Assembly (NCBI GenBank): GCA_026874595.1
Contig: CM049315.1
Location: 63,487,389 to 63,551,388 of the forward strand
From: Sipunculus nudus
Lineage: Eukaryota > Annelida > Sipuncula > Golfingiida > Sipunculidae
Length of the DNA stretch: 64,000 nt
Reading direction: 5' to 3'
In this document: positions 12,360-25,000 of the stretch, piece after piece
Numbering within the stretch: position 1 is the stretch's first letter
Layout: each line of letters opens with the position of its first letter
Notes under the pieces: model-generated
Seen by the model: the letters and a program-made list of their open reading frames with translations, nothing else
Database searches by the model: none
Told to the model about the DNA's origin: nothing
Program-made: the position numbers and the translations under genes

Positions 12360-15300
12360 GTGCAAAATAGAAGATTAAAATTGCAAAAGAAGCAATTCAG
12401 AAGCTCCATTAGGCCATTTAGAACCGGGTACAAACATCGATCTCGCCGAAATCAGCTAGGTTTTTGGCTATTTCAGGAACGTGTGTTGTGCAAAAATTAC
12501 AGATTTCAATTGCAAAAGAAGCAATTCAGAAGCTTCATTAGGCCGTTTAGAATCAGATACAAAAGTCTTTTACGACGAAATCAGCTCGGTTTTTTCGTAA
12601 TACAAGATCGTGATTTGTGCAGAAACGGCTGATATAAACTGCGATAGAAGCATTTAAATAGCTTCATTAGGCCATTTAGAAATTGTTAAAAACGTCGCTT
12701 TTGCTGAAATCAGATCGGTTTGCGCGTAGTACAAGATCGTGTTGTGCAAAATAGAAGATTAAAATTGCAAAAGAAGCAATTCAGAAGCTCCATTAGGCCA
12801 TTTAGATCCGGGTACAAACATCGATCTCGCCGAAATCAGCTAGGTTTTTGCCTAATTCATGATCGTGTGTTGTGCAAAAATTGCAGATTTAAATTGCAAA
12901 AGAAGCAATTCAGAAGCTTCATTAGGCCGTTTAGAACCAGATACAAACATTTTTTACGCCGAAATCAGCTCGGTTTTTGCGTAATACAAGATCGTGTTTA
13001 TAAAGATGACCGATTTAAACTGCAAAAGAAGCATTTAAGAAGCTTCATCAGGCCATTAAGAATCAGTTAGGAACGTCGTTTTTGCTGAAATCAGCTCGTT
13101 TTTTTTTTTTGCGTAATATAAGATCGTGTGTTGTGCAAAGATGATGATTTAAACTGCGAAAGAAGCGTTTTAGAAGCTTCATTTGTCCATTTACAGCCAG
13201 TTACAAAAGTCGTTTTTGCCGAAATCAGCGCGATTTTCGCGTTATACAAGATCGTACATTGTGAATAAATGGCTGATTTGAACTGCGAAAGAAGCGTTTT
13301 AATAGCTTCATCAGGCCATTTAGAACAAGTTACGAACGTCGTTTTTCCTGAAATCAGCTCGGTGTTCGCTTTATACAAGATCGTGTCTTGTGCAATGATC
13401 ACCGATATAAACTGCGAAAGAAGCCTTTTAGAAGCTTCATCAGGCCATTAAGAACCAGTTAGAAACGTCGTTTTTCCTTAAATCAGCTCGATTTTTTTGC
13501 GTAATGCAAGATCGTGTTTGTGCAAATATTGCAGATTTAAATTGCAAAAGAATCAATTCAGGAGCTTTATTAGGCCATTTAGAACCAGATACCAACGTCT
13601 TTTTCGCCGAAATCAGCTCGGTTTTTGCGTAATACAAGACCGTGTTTTGTGCAAAGATGACCGATTTCAACTGCCAAGGAAGCGTTTTAGAAGCTTCATC
13701 AGGCCATTAAGAACCAGTTAGAAACGTCTTTTACGCCGAAATCAGCTCGTTTTTTTCGTAATACAAGATCGTGATTTGTGCAGAAACGGCTGATTTAAAC
13801 TGCGATAGAAGCGTTTTAATAGCTTCATTAGGCCATTTAGAAATTGGTAAAAACGTCGCTCTTGCTGAAATCAGATCGGTTTTTCGCGTAATACAACATC
13901 GTGTTGTGCAAAATAGAACATTAAAATTGCAAAAGAAGCAATTCAGAAGCTCCATTAGGCCATTTGGAACCGGGTACAAACATCGATCTCGCCGAAATCA
14001 GAAAGGTTTTAGCCTTATTCATGATCGTGTGTTGTGCAAAAATTGCAGATTTAAATTGCAAAAGAAGCAATTCAGAAACTTTATTAGGCCGTTTAGAACC
14101 AGATACAAACGTCTTTTACGCCGAAATCAGCTCGGTTTTTGCGTAATACAAGATCGTGTTTTGTGCAAAGATGACCGATTTAAACTGCGAAAGAAGCGTT
14201 TTAGAAGCTTCATCAGGCCATTAAGAACCAGTTAGCAACGTCGTTTTTGCTTAAATCAGCTCGGTTTTTTTTTTTGCGTAATTCAAAATCGTCTGTGGTG
14301 CAAAGATGACCGATTTAAACTGCAAAAGAAGAGTTTAAGAAGCTTCAATAGGCCACTTAAAACCAGTTACAAAGATCTTTTTTGTCGAAATCGACTCGGT
14401 TTTTCCGTTATAATAGATCTAGATCCGTGCAAAAATGGCCAGTTTAAAATGCGAAAGAAGCGTTTCAGAAATTTCATTAGGCGACTTAAAACCCGTTACA
14501 ATCGTCGTTTTTGTCGCAATCAGCTCGGTTTTCGCGTACTACAAGATCGTGTGTTGTGCAAAAATGGCCGTTTTAATTGCAAATGAAGCGTTTTAATAGC
14601 TTCATCAGGCCATTTAAAACAAGTTACAATCGTCGTTTTTGCCGAAATCAGCTCGGTTTTCGCTTTATACAAGATCATGTCTTGTGCAATGATCACCGAT
14701 TTAAACTGTGAAAGAAGCGTTTTAGAAGCTTCATCAGGCCATTAAAAACCAGTTAGAAACGTCTTTTACGCCGATATCAGCTTTTTTTTCGTAATACAAG
14801 ATCGTGATTTGTGCAGAAACAGCTGATTTAAACTGCGATAGAAGCGCTTTAATAGCTTTATTAGGCCATTTAGAAATTGATTAAAACGTCGCTCTTGCTG
14901 AAATCAGATCGGTTTTCGCGTAATATAAGATCGTGTTGTGCAAAATAGAAGATTAAAATTGCAAAAGAAGCAATTCAGAAGCTCCATTAGGCCATTTAGA
15001 ACCGGGTACAAACATCGATCTCGCCGAAATCAGATAGGTTTTTGCCTAATTCAGGAACGTGTGTTGTGCAAAAATTACAGATTTAAATTGCAAAAGAAGC
15101 AATTCAGAAGCTCCATTAGGCCATTTAGAACCGGGTACAAACATCGATCTCGCCGAAATCAGCTAGGTTTTTGCCTAATTCATGATCGTGTTTTGTGCAA
15201 AAATTGCAGATTTAAATTGCAAAAGAAGCAATTCAGAAGCTTCATTAGGCCGTTTAGAACCATATACAAACATTTTTTACGCCGAAATCAGCTCGGTTTT

Positions 15301-15962
15301 TGCGTAATACAAAATCGTCTGTGGTGCAAAGATGACCGATTTAAACTGCAAAAGAAGAGTTTAAGAAGCTTCAATAGGCCACTTAAAACCAGTTACAAAG
15401 ATCTTTTTTGTCGAAATCGACTCGGTTTTTCCGTTATAATAGATCTAGATCCGTGCAAAAATAGCCAGTTTAAAATGCGAAAGAAGCGTTTCAGAAATTT
15501 CATTAGGCGACTTAAAACCCGTTACAATCGTCGTTTTTGTCGCAATCAGGTCGGTTTTCGCGTACTACAAGATCGTGTGTTGTGCAAAAATGGCCGTTTT
15601 AATTGCAAATGAAGCATTTTAATAGCTTCATCAGGCCATTTAAAACAAGTTACAAACGTCGTTTTTGCCGAAATCAGCTCGGTTTTCGCTTTATACAAGA
15701 TCGTGTCTTGTGCAATGATCACCGATTTAAACTGTGAAAGAAGCGTTTTAGAAGCTTCATCAGGCCATTAAAAACCAGTTAGAAACGTCTTTTACGCCGA
15801 TATCAGCTTTTTTTTCGTAATACAAGATCGTGATTTGTGCAGAAACGGCTGATTTAAACTGCGATAGAAGCGTTTTATAGCTTTATTAGGCCATTTAGAA
15901 ATTGATTAAAACGTCGCTCTTGCTGAAATCAGATCGGTTTTCGCGTAATATAAGATCGTGTT
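12360..15962 (+). repeat. 3.60-kb higher-order repeat, unit 2
   Basis: Near-identical to unit 1 but with one extra ~129-bp monomer gained around 15120-15250 in an A-B run, so the offset rises from 3474 to 3603. Includes a 12-T run at 13099-13110. Confidence 0.85.
13099..13110 (+). repeat. Poly-T tract (12 T)
   Basis: Longest of the variable T-runs that follow CAGCTCG near the monomer start. Other copies have 5 to 11 T. Length differs even between otherwise identical duplicate blocks, for example 10 T versus 11 T near 2826 and 8606, as expected for slippage. Confidence 0.9.
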
Positions 15963-18900
15963 GTGCAAAATAGAAGATTAAAATTGCAAAAGAAGCAATT
16001 CAGAAGCTCCATTAGGCCATTTAGAACCGGGTACAAACATCGATCTCGCCGAAATCAGCTAGGTTTTTGGCTATTTCAGGAACGTGTGTTGTGCAAAAAT
16101 TACAGATTTCAATTGCAAAAGAAGCAATTCAGAAGCTTCATTAGGCCGTTTAGAATCAGATACAAAAGTCTTTTACGACGAAATCAGCTCGGTTTTTTCG
16201 TAATACAAGATCGTGATTTGTGCAGAAACGGCTGATATAAACTGCGATAGAAGCGTTTAAATAGCTTCATTAGGCCATTTAGAAATTGTTAAAAACGTCG
16301 CTTTTGCTGAAATCAGATCGGTTTCCGCGTAGTACAAGATCGTGTTGTGCAAAATAGAAGATTAAAATTGCAAAAGAAGCAATTCAGAAGCTCCATTAGG
16401 CCATTTAGATCCGAGTACAAACATCGATCTCGCCGAAATCAGCTAGGTTTTTGCCTAATTCATGATCGTGTGTTGTGCAAAAATTGCAGATTTAAATTGC
16501 AAAAGAAGCAATTCAGAAGCTTCATTAGGCCGTTTAGAACCAGATACAAACATTTTTTACGCCGAAATCAGCTCGGTTTTTGCGTAATACAAGATCGTGT
16601 TTATAAAGATGACCGATTTAAACTGCAAAAGAAGCGTTTAAGAAGCTTCATCAGGCCATTAAGAATCAGTTAGGAACGTCGTTTTTGCTGAAATCAGCTC
16701 GTTTTTTTTTTGCGTAATATAAGATCGTGTGTTGTGCAAAGATGATGATTTAAACTGCGAAAGAAGCGTTTTAGAAGCTTCATTTGTCCATTTACAGCCA
16801 GTTACAAAAGTCGTTTTTGCCGAAATCAGCGCGATTTTCGCGTCAACAAGATCGTACATTGTGAATAAATGGCTGATTTGAACTGCGAAAGAAGCGTTTT
16901 AATAGCTTCATCAGGCCATTTAGAACAAGTTACGAACGTCGTTTTTCCTGAAATCAGCTCGGTGTTCGCTTTATACAAGATCGTGTCTTGTGCAATGATC
17001 ACCGATATAAACTGCGAAAGAAGCCTTTTAGAAGCTTCATCAGGCCATTAAGAACCAGTTAGAAACGTCGTTTTTGCTTAAATCAGCTCGATTTTTTTGC
17101 GTAATGCAAGATCGTGTTTGTGCAAATATTGCAGATTTAAATTGCAAAAGAATCAATTCAGGAGCTTTATTAGGCCATTTAGAACCAGATACCAACGTCT
17201 TTTTCGCCGAAATCAGCTCGGTTTTTGCGTAATACAAGACCGTGTTTTGTGCAAAGATGACCGATTTCAACTGCCAAGGAAGCGTTTTAGAAGCTTCATC
17301 AGGCCATTAAGAACCAGTTAGAAACGTCTTTTTCGCCGAAATCAGCTCGTTTTTTTCGTAATACAAGATCGTGATTTGTGCAGAAACGGCTGATTTAAAC
17401 TGCGATAGAAGCGTTTTAATAGCTTCATTAGGCCATTTAGAAATTGGTAAAAAACGTCGCTCTTGCTGAAATCAGATCGGTTTTTCGCGTAATACAACAT
17501 CGTGTTGTGCAAAATAGAACATTAAAATTGCAAAAGAAGCAATTCAGAAGCTCCATTAGGCCATTTGGAACCGGGTACAAACATCGATCTCGCCGAAATC
17601 AGAAAGGTTTTAGCCTTATTCATGATCGTGTGTTGTGCAAAAATTGCAGATTTAAATTGCAAAAGAAGCAATTCAGAAACTTTATTAGGCCGTTTAGAAC
17701 CAGATACAAACGTCTTTTACGCCGAAATCAGCTCGGTTTTTGCGTAATACAAGATCGTGTTTTGTGCAAAGATGACCGATTTAAACTGCGAAAGAAGCGT
17801 TTTAGAAGCTTCATCAGGCCATTAAGAACCAGTTAGCAACGTCGTTTTTGCTTAAATCAGCTCGGTTTTTTTTTTTGCGTAATTCAAAATCGTCTGTGGT
17901 GCAAAGATGACCGATTTAAACTGCAAAAGAAGAGTTTAAGAAGCTTCAATAGGCCACTTAAAACCAGTTACAAAGATCTTTTTTGTCGAAATCGACTCGG
18001 TTTTTCCGTTATAATAGATCTAGATCCGTGCAAAAATGGCCAGTTTAAAATGCGAAAGAAGCGTTTCAGAAATTTCATTAGGCGACTTAAAACCCGTTAC
18101 AATCGTCGTTTTTGTCGCAATCAGCTCGGTTTTCGCGTACTACAAGATCGTGTGTTGTGCAAAAATGGCCGTTTTAATTGCAAATGAAGCGTTTTAATAG
18201 CTTCATCAGGCCATTTAAAACAAGTTACAAACGTCGTTTTTGCCGAAATCAGCTCGGTTTTCGCTTTATACAAGATCATGTCTTGTGCAATGATCACCGA
18301 TTTAAACTGTGAAAGAAGCGTTTTAGAAGCTTCATCAGGCCATTAAAAACCAGTTAGAAACGTCTTTTACGCCGATATCAGCTTTTTTTTCGTAATACAA
18401 GATCGTGATTTGTGCAGAAACGGCTGATTTAAACTGCGATAGAAGCCTTTTAATAGCTTTATTAGGCCATTTAGAAATTGATTAAAACGTCGCTCTTGCT
18501 GGCATCAGATCGGTTTTCGCGTAATATAAGATCGTGTTGTGCAAAATAGAAGATTAAAATTGCAAAAGAAGCAATTCAGAAGCTCCATTAGGCCATTTAG
18601 AACCGGGTACAAACATCGATCTCGCCGAAATCAGATAGGTTTTTGCCTAATTCAGGAACGTGTGTTGTGCAAAAATTACAGATTTAAATTGCAAAAGAAG
18701 CAATTCAGAAGCTCCATTAGGCCATTTAGAACCGGGTACAAACATCGATCTCGCCGAAATCAGATAGGTTTTTGCCTAATTCAGGAACGTGTGTTGTGCA
18801 AAAATTACAGATTTAAATTGCAAAAGAAGCAATTCAGAAGCTCCATTAGGCCATTTAGAACCGGGTACAAACATCGATCTCGCCGAAATCAGCTAGGTTT

Positions 18901-19142
18901 TTGCCTAATTCATGATCGTGTGTTGTGCAAAAATTGCAGATTTAAATTGCAAAAGAAGCAATTCAGAAGCTTCATTAGGCCGTTTAGAACCTTATAAAAA
19001 CATTTTTTACGCCGAAATCAGCTCGGTTTTTGCGTAATACAAAATCGTCTGTGGTGCAAAGATGACCGATTTAAACTGCAAAAGAAGAGATTAAGAAGCT
19101 TCAATAGGGCACTTAAAACCAGTTACAAAGATCTTTTTTGTC
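15963..19142 (+). repeat. Higher-order repeat, unit 3 (rearranged end)
   Basis: Follows unit 2 at offset about 3600. Its A-B'' pair (126+129 bp) is further expanded at 18539-18890, with three successive A-type monomers. It ends at a chimeric monomer (19143-19271). A small deletion at about 16842 (CGCGTCAACAAG in place of CGCGTTATACAAG) is private to this unit. Confidence 0.8.
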
Positions 19143-19271
19143 GAAATCGACTCGGTTTTTCCGTTATAATAGATCTAGATCCGTGCAAAAATGGCCAGTT
19201 TAAAAGGCGATAGAAGCGTTTCAGAAGCTCCATTAGGCCATTTAGAACCGGGTACAAACATCGATCTCGCC
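17595..19271 (+). repeat. 1.68-kb repeat, copy 1
   Basis: From GAAATCAGAAAGG at 17595 to the same motif at 19272, 1677 bp or 13 monomers. The second copy starts at 19272. Confidence 0.83.
19143..19271 (+). repeat. Chimeric monomer D2/A (crossover junction)
   Basis: Begins as D2 (GAAATCGACTCGG, then CCGTTATAATAGATCTAGAT) and ends as subtype A (GAAGCTCCATTAGGCC, then CCGGGTACAAACATCGATC). The switch lies near 19220 in TTTCAGAAG, a string close to identical in both parents. Length is a perfect 129 bp. Downstream the sequence jumps back to material seen at 17595, giving a 1677-bp repeat. Confidence 0.88.
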
Positions 19272-20640
19272 GAAATCAGAAAGGTTTTAGCCTTATTCAT
19301 GATCGTGTGTTGTGCAAAAATTGCAGATTTAAATTGCAAAAGAAGCAATTCAGAAACTTTATTAGGCCGTTTAGAACCAGATACAAACGTCTTTTACGCC
19401 GAAATCAGCTCGGTTTTTGCGTAATACAAGATCGTGTTTTGTGCAAAGATGACCGATTTAAACTGCGAAAGAAGCGTTTTAGAAGCTTCATCAGGCCATT
19501 AAGAACCAGTTAGCAACGTCGTTTTTGCTTAAATCAGCTCGGTTTTTTTTTTTGCGTAATTCAAAATCGTCTGTGGTGCAAATATGACCGATTTAAACTG
19601 CAAAAGAAGAGTTTAAGAAGCTTCAATAGGCCACTTAAAACCAGTTACAAAGATCTTTTTTGTCGAAATCGACTCGGTTTTTCCGTTATAATAGATCTAG
19701 ATCCGTGCAAAAATGGCCAGTTTAAAATGCGAAAGAAGCGTTTCAGAAATTTCATTAGGCGACTTAAAACCCGTTACAATCGTCGTTTTTGTCGCAATCA
19801 GCTCGGTTTTCGCGTACTACAAGATCGTGTGTTGTGCAAAAATGGCCGTTTTAATTGCAAATGAAGCGTTTTAATAGCTTCATCAGGCCATTTAAAACAA
19901 GTTACAAACGTCGTTTTTGCCGAAATCAGCTCGGTTTTCGCTTTATACAAGATCGTGTCTTGTGCAATGATCACCGATTTAAACTGTGAAAGAAGCGTTT
20001 TAGAAGCTTCATCAGGCCATTAAAAACCAGTTAGAAACGTCTTTTACGCCGATATCAGCTTTTTTTTCGTAATACAAGATCGTGATTTGTGCAGAAACGG
20101 CTGATTTAAACTGCGATAGAAGCGTTTTATAGCTTTATTAGGCCATTTAGAAATTGATTAAAACGTCGCTCTTGCTGGCATCAGATCGGTTTTCGCGTAA
20201 TATAAGATCGTGTTGTGCAAAATAGAAGATTAAAATTGCAAAAGAAGCAATTCAGAAGCTCCATTAGGCCATTTAGAACCGGGTACAAACATCGATCTCG
20301 CCGAAATCAGATAGGTTTTTGCCTAATTCAGGAACGTGTGTTGTGCAAAAATTACAGATTTAAATTGCAAAAGAAGCAATTCAGAAGCTCCATTAGGCCA
20401 TTTAGAACCGGGTACAAACATCGATCTCGCCGAAATCAGCTAGGTTTTTGCCTAATTCATGATCGTGTGTTGTGCAAAAATTGCAGATTTAAATTGCAAA
20501 AGAAGCAATTCAGAAGCTTCATTAGGCCGTTTAGAACCATATACAAACATTTTTTACGCCGAAATCAGCTCGGTTTTTGCGTAATACAAAATCGTGTGTT
20601 GTGCAAAGATGACCGATTTAAACTGGGAAAGAAGAGTTTA
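19272..20640 (+). repeat. 1.68-kb repeat, copy 2
   Basis: Repeats 17595 onward at offset 1676-1677 until about 20460, where copy 1 has an extra A-B'' pair (255 bp) that copy 2 lacks. After about 20620 it moves into a D1-D2-D3 run of the type seen at 31022 (CTGGGAAAGAAGAG, GACTCGGATTTTGCG). Confidence 0.78.
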
Positions 20641-21315
20641 AGAAGCTTCAATAGGCCACTTCAAACCAGTTACAAAGATCTTTTTTGCCGAAATCGACTC
20701 GGATTTTGCGTTATAATAGATCATGATTTGTGCAGAAATGGCCAGTTTAAACTGCGAAAGAAGCGTTTCAGAAACTTCATTAGGCGACTTAAAACCCGTT
20801 ACAAAAGTCGTTTTCGCCGCAGTCAGCTCGGTTTTCGCGTACTACAAGATCGTGTGTTGTGCAAAAATGGCCGTTTAAATTGCAAATGAAGCGTTTTAAT
20901 AGCTTCATCAGGCCATTTAAAACAAGTTACAAACGTCGTTTTTGCCGAAATCAACAAGGTTTTCGCTTAATACAAGATCGCAGATTTAAATTCCAAAAGA
21001 ATCAATTCAGGAGCTTTATTAGGCCATTTAGAACCAGATACCAACGTCTTTTTCGCCGAAATCAGATCGGTTTTTGCGTACTACAACATCGTGTTTTGTG
21101 CAAAGATGACCGATTTCAACTGCCAAGGAAGCCTTTTAGAAGCTTCATCAGGCCATTAAGAACCAGTTAGAAACGTCTTTTAGGCCGAAATCAGCTCGTT
21201 TTTTTCGTAATACAAGATCGTGATTTGTGCAGAAACGGCTGATTTAAACCGCGATAGAAGCGTTTTAATAGCTTCATTAGGCCATTTAGAAATTGGTAAA
21301 AACGTCGCTCTTGCT
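20640..21315 (+). repeat. D-type run with ATCGCAGATTTAAATTCC deletion monomer
   Basis: Holds D monomers, then a shortened monomer in which TACAAGATCG runs straight into CAGATTTAAATTCCAAAAG (about 20973), skipping the usual GTGTTTGTGCAAATATTG. The same shortened monomer recurs at about 31398 and 35374, which ties this stretch to the 3.98-kb duplication. Confidence 0.75.
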
Positions 21316-22083
21316 GAAATCAGATCGGTTTTCGCGTAATACAACATCGTGTTGTGCAAAATAGAAGATTAAAATTGCAAAAGAAGCAATTCAGAAGCTC
21401 CATTAGGCCATTTAGAACCGGGTACAAACATCGATCTCGCCGAAATCAGCTAGGTTTTTGGCTAAATCAGGAACGTGTGTTGTTCAAAAATTACAGATTT
21501 CAATTGCAAAAGAAGCAATTCAAAAGCTTCATTAGGCCGTTTAGAATCAGATACAAACGTCTTTTACGACGAAATCAGCTCGGTTTTTTCGTAATACAAG
21601 ATCGTGATTTGTGCAGAAACGGCTAATATAAACTGCGATAGAAGCGTTTAAATAGCTTCATTAGGCCATTTAGAAATTGTTAAAAACGTCGCTTTTGCTG
21701 AAATCAGATCGGTTTTCGCGTAGTACAAGATCGTGTTGTGCAAAATAGAAGATTAAAATTGCAAAAGAAGCAATTCAGAAGCTCCATTAGGCCATTGAGA
21801 ACCGGGTACAAACATCGATCTCGCCGAAATCAGCTAGGTTTTTGGCTAATTCAGGAACGTGTGTTGTGCAAAAATTACAGATTTCAATTGCAAAAGAAGC
21901 AATTCAGAAGCTTCATTAGGCCGTTTAGAATCAGATACAAACGTCTTTTACGACGAAATCAGCTCGGTTTTTTCGTAATACAAGATCGTGATTTGTGCAG
22001 AAACGGCTAATATAAACTGCGATAGAAGCATTTAAATAGCTTCATTAGGCCATTTAGAAACTGTTAAAAACGTCGCTTTTGCT
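21316..22083 (+). repeat. 384-bp trimeric repeat (A-B'-G), two full copies
   Basis: Unit 1 is 21316-21699 and unit 2 is 21700-22083. Each is exactly 384 bp (126+129+129), and a third A starts at 22084 before the order changes. The three subtypes repeat in strict order with few differences. Confidence 0.88.
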
Positions 22084-22199
22084 GAAATCAGATCGGTTTT
22101 CGCGTAGTACAAGATCGTGTTGTGCAAAATAGAAGATTAAAATTGCAAAAGAAGCAATTCAGAAGCTCCATTAGGCCATTTAGAACCGGGTACAAACAT

Positions 22200-23590
22200 C
22201 GATCTCGCCGAAATCAGCTAGGGTTTTGCCTAATTCATGATCGTGTGTTGTGCAAAAATTGCAGATTTAAATTGCAAAAGAAGCAATTCAGAAGCTTCAT
22301 TATGCCGTTTAGAACCAGATACAAACATCTTTTACGCCGAAATCAGCTCGGTTTTTGCGTAATACAAAATCGTGTTTTGTGCAAAGATGACCGATTTAAA
22401 CTGCAAAAGAAGCGTTTAATAAGCTTTATCAGGCCATTAAGAATCAGTTAGGAACGTCGTTTTTGCTGAAATCAGCTCGGTTTTTTTTGCGTAATATAAG
22501 ATCGTGTGTTGTGCAAAGATGATCGATTTAAACTGCAAAAGAAGCGTTTGAGAAACTTCATTAGGCCATTTAGAACCAGTTACAAATGTCGTTTTTTGGC
22601 CGAAATCAGCTCGGTTTTTGCGTAATATAGGATTCTGTTTTGTGCAAAATGGCCGATTTCAACTGCGAAAGAAGCGTTTTAATAGCTTCATCAGGCCATT
22701 TAGAACAAGTTACGAACGTCGTTTTTCCCGAAATCAGCTCGGTGTTCGCTTTATACAAGATCGTGTCTTTTGCAATGATCACCGATTTAAACTGCGAAAG
22801 AAGCCTTTTAGAAGCTTCATCAGGCCATTAAGAACCAGTTAGAAACGTCGTTTTTGCTGAAATCAGCTCGATTTTTTTGCGTAATGCAAGATCGTGTTTG
22901 TGCAAATATTGCAGATTTAAATTGCAAAAGAATCAATTCAGGAGCTTTATTAGGCCATTTAGAAATTGGTAAAAACGTCGCTCTTGCTGAAATCAGATCG
23001 GTTTTCGCGTAATACAACATCGTGTTGTGTAAAATAGAAGATTAAAATTGCAAAAGAAGCAATTCAGAAGCTCCATTAGGCCATTTAGAACCGGGTACAA
23101 ACATCGATCTCGCCGAAATCAGCTAGGTTTTTGCCTAATTCATGATCGTGTGTTGTGCAAAAATTGCAGATTTAAATTGCAAAAGAAGCAATTCAGAAGC
23201 TTCATTAGGCCGTTTAGAACCAGATACAAACATCTTTTACGCCGAAATCAGCTCGGTTTTTGCGTAAAACAAAATCGTGTTTTGTGCAAAGATGACCGAT
23301 TTAAACTGCAAAAGAAGCGTTTAATAAGCTTTATCAGGCCATTAAGAATCAGTTAGGAACGTCGTTTTTGCTGAAATCAGCTCGGTTTTTTTTGCGTAAT
23401 ATAAGATCGTGTGTTGTGCAAAGATGATCGATTTAAACTGCAAAAGAAGCGTTTGAGAAACTTCATTAGGCCATTTAGAACCAGTTACAAATGTCGTTTT
23501 TTGGCCGAAATCAGCTCGGTTTTTGCGTAATATAGGATTCTGTTTTGTGCAAAATGGCCGATTTCAACTGCGAAAGAAGCGTTTTAGAAG
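22200..23590 (+). repeat. 905-bp satellite duplication
   Basis: About 22200-22690 repeats at about 23105-23590 (offset 905, seven monomers), including the rare AATAAGCTTTATCAGGCC and ATAGGATTCTG variants. Between them is a chimeric monomer at about 22930-22965, where AATCAATTCAGGAGCTTTAT runs into the G-type end AATTGGTAAAAACGTCGC. Confidence 0.78.
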
Positions 23591-25000
23591 CTTCATCAGG
23601 CCATTAAGAACCAGTTAGAAACGTCGTTTTTGCTGAAATCAGCTCGATTTTTTTGCGTAATGCAAGATCGTGTTTGTGCAAATATTGCAGATTTAAATTG
23701 CAAAAGAATCAATTCAGGAGCTTTATTAGGCCATTTAGAACCAGATACCAACGTCTTTTTCGCCGAAATCAGCTCGATTTTTTTGCGTAATACAAACTCG
23801 TGTGTTGTGCAAAGATGATCGATTTAAAATGCTTAAGAAGCGTTTTAGAAGCTTCATCAGGCCATTAAGAACCAGTTAGAAACGTCTTTTACGCCGAAAT
23901 CAGCTCGTTTTTATCGTAATACAAGATCGTGATTTGTGCAGAAACGGCTGATTGAAACTGCGATAGAAGCGTTTTAATAGCTTCATTAGGCTATTTAGAA
24001 ATTGGTAAAAACGTCGCTCTTGCTGAAATCAGATCGGTTTTTGCGTAATACAAGATCGTGTTTTGTGCAAAGATGACCGATTTAAACCGCGAAAGAAGCG
24101 TTTTAGAAGCTTCATCAGGCCATTTAGAACCAGTTAGCAACGTCGTTTTTGCTGAAATCAGCTCGGGTTTTTTTTTTTCGTAATACAAAATCGTCTGTTG
24201 TGCAAAGATGACCGATTTAAACTGCTAAAGAAGCGTTTTAGAAGATTCATCAGGCAATTAAGAAGTTAGAAACGTCTTTTTGCTAAAATCAGCTCGATTT
24301 TTTAGTGTAATATAAGATCGTGTTTGTGCAAAGATGACCGATTTAAACTGCAAAAGAAGAGTTTAAGAAGGTTCAATAGGCCACTTAAAACCAGTTACAA
24401 AGATCTTTTTTGCCGAAATCGACTCGGTTTTTGCGTTATAATAGATCATGATCCGTGCAAAAATGGCCAGTTTAAACTGCGAAAGAAGCGTTTCAGAAAC
24501 TTCATTAGGCGACTTAAAACCCGTTACAATCGTCGTTTTCGTCGCAATCAGCTCGGTTTTCGCGTACTACAAGATCGTGTGTTGTGCAAAAATGGCCGTT
24601 TAAATTGCAAATGAAGCGTTTTAATAGCTTCATCAGGCCATTTAAATCAAGTTACAAACGTCGTTTTTGCCGAAATCAGCTCGGTTTTCGCTTTAAACAA
24701 GATCGTGTCTTGTGCAATGATCACCGATTTAAACTGTGAAAGAAGAGTTTTAGAAGCTTCATCAGGCCATTAAGAACCAGTTAGAAACGTCGTTTTTGCT
24801 GAAATCAGCTCGATTTTTTTGCGTAATGCAAGATCGTGTTTGTGCAAATATTGCAGATTTAAATTGCAAAAGAATCAATTCAGGAGCTTTATTAGGCCAT
24901 TTAGAAATTGGTAAAAACGTCGCTCTTGCTGAAATCAGATCGGTTTTCGGGTAATACAACATCGTGTTGTGTAAAATAGAAGATTAAAATTGCAAAAGAA
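22840..25000 (+). repeat. 1.94-kb-spaced satellite duplication
   Basis: The chimeric stretch at about 22840-23060 recurs at about 24780-25000 (offset 1942), including GTGTTGTGTAAAATAG where nearly all other A monomers read GTGCAAAATAG. Between the copies lie G, D and related monomers. No gene is seen. Confidence 0.75.
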
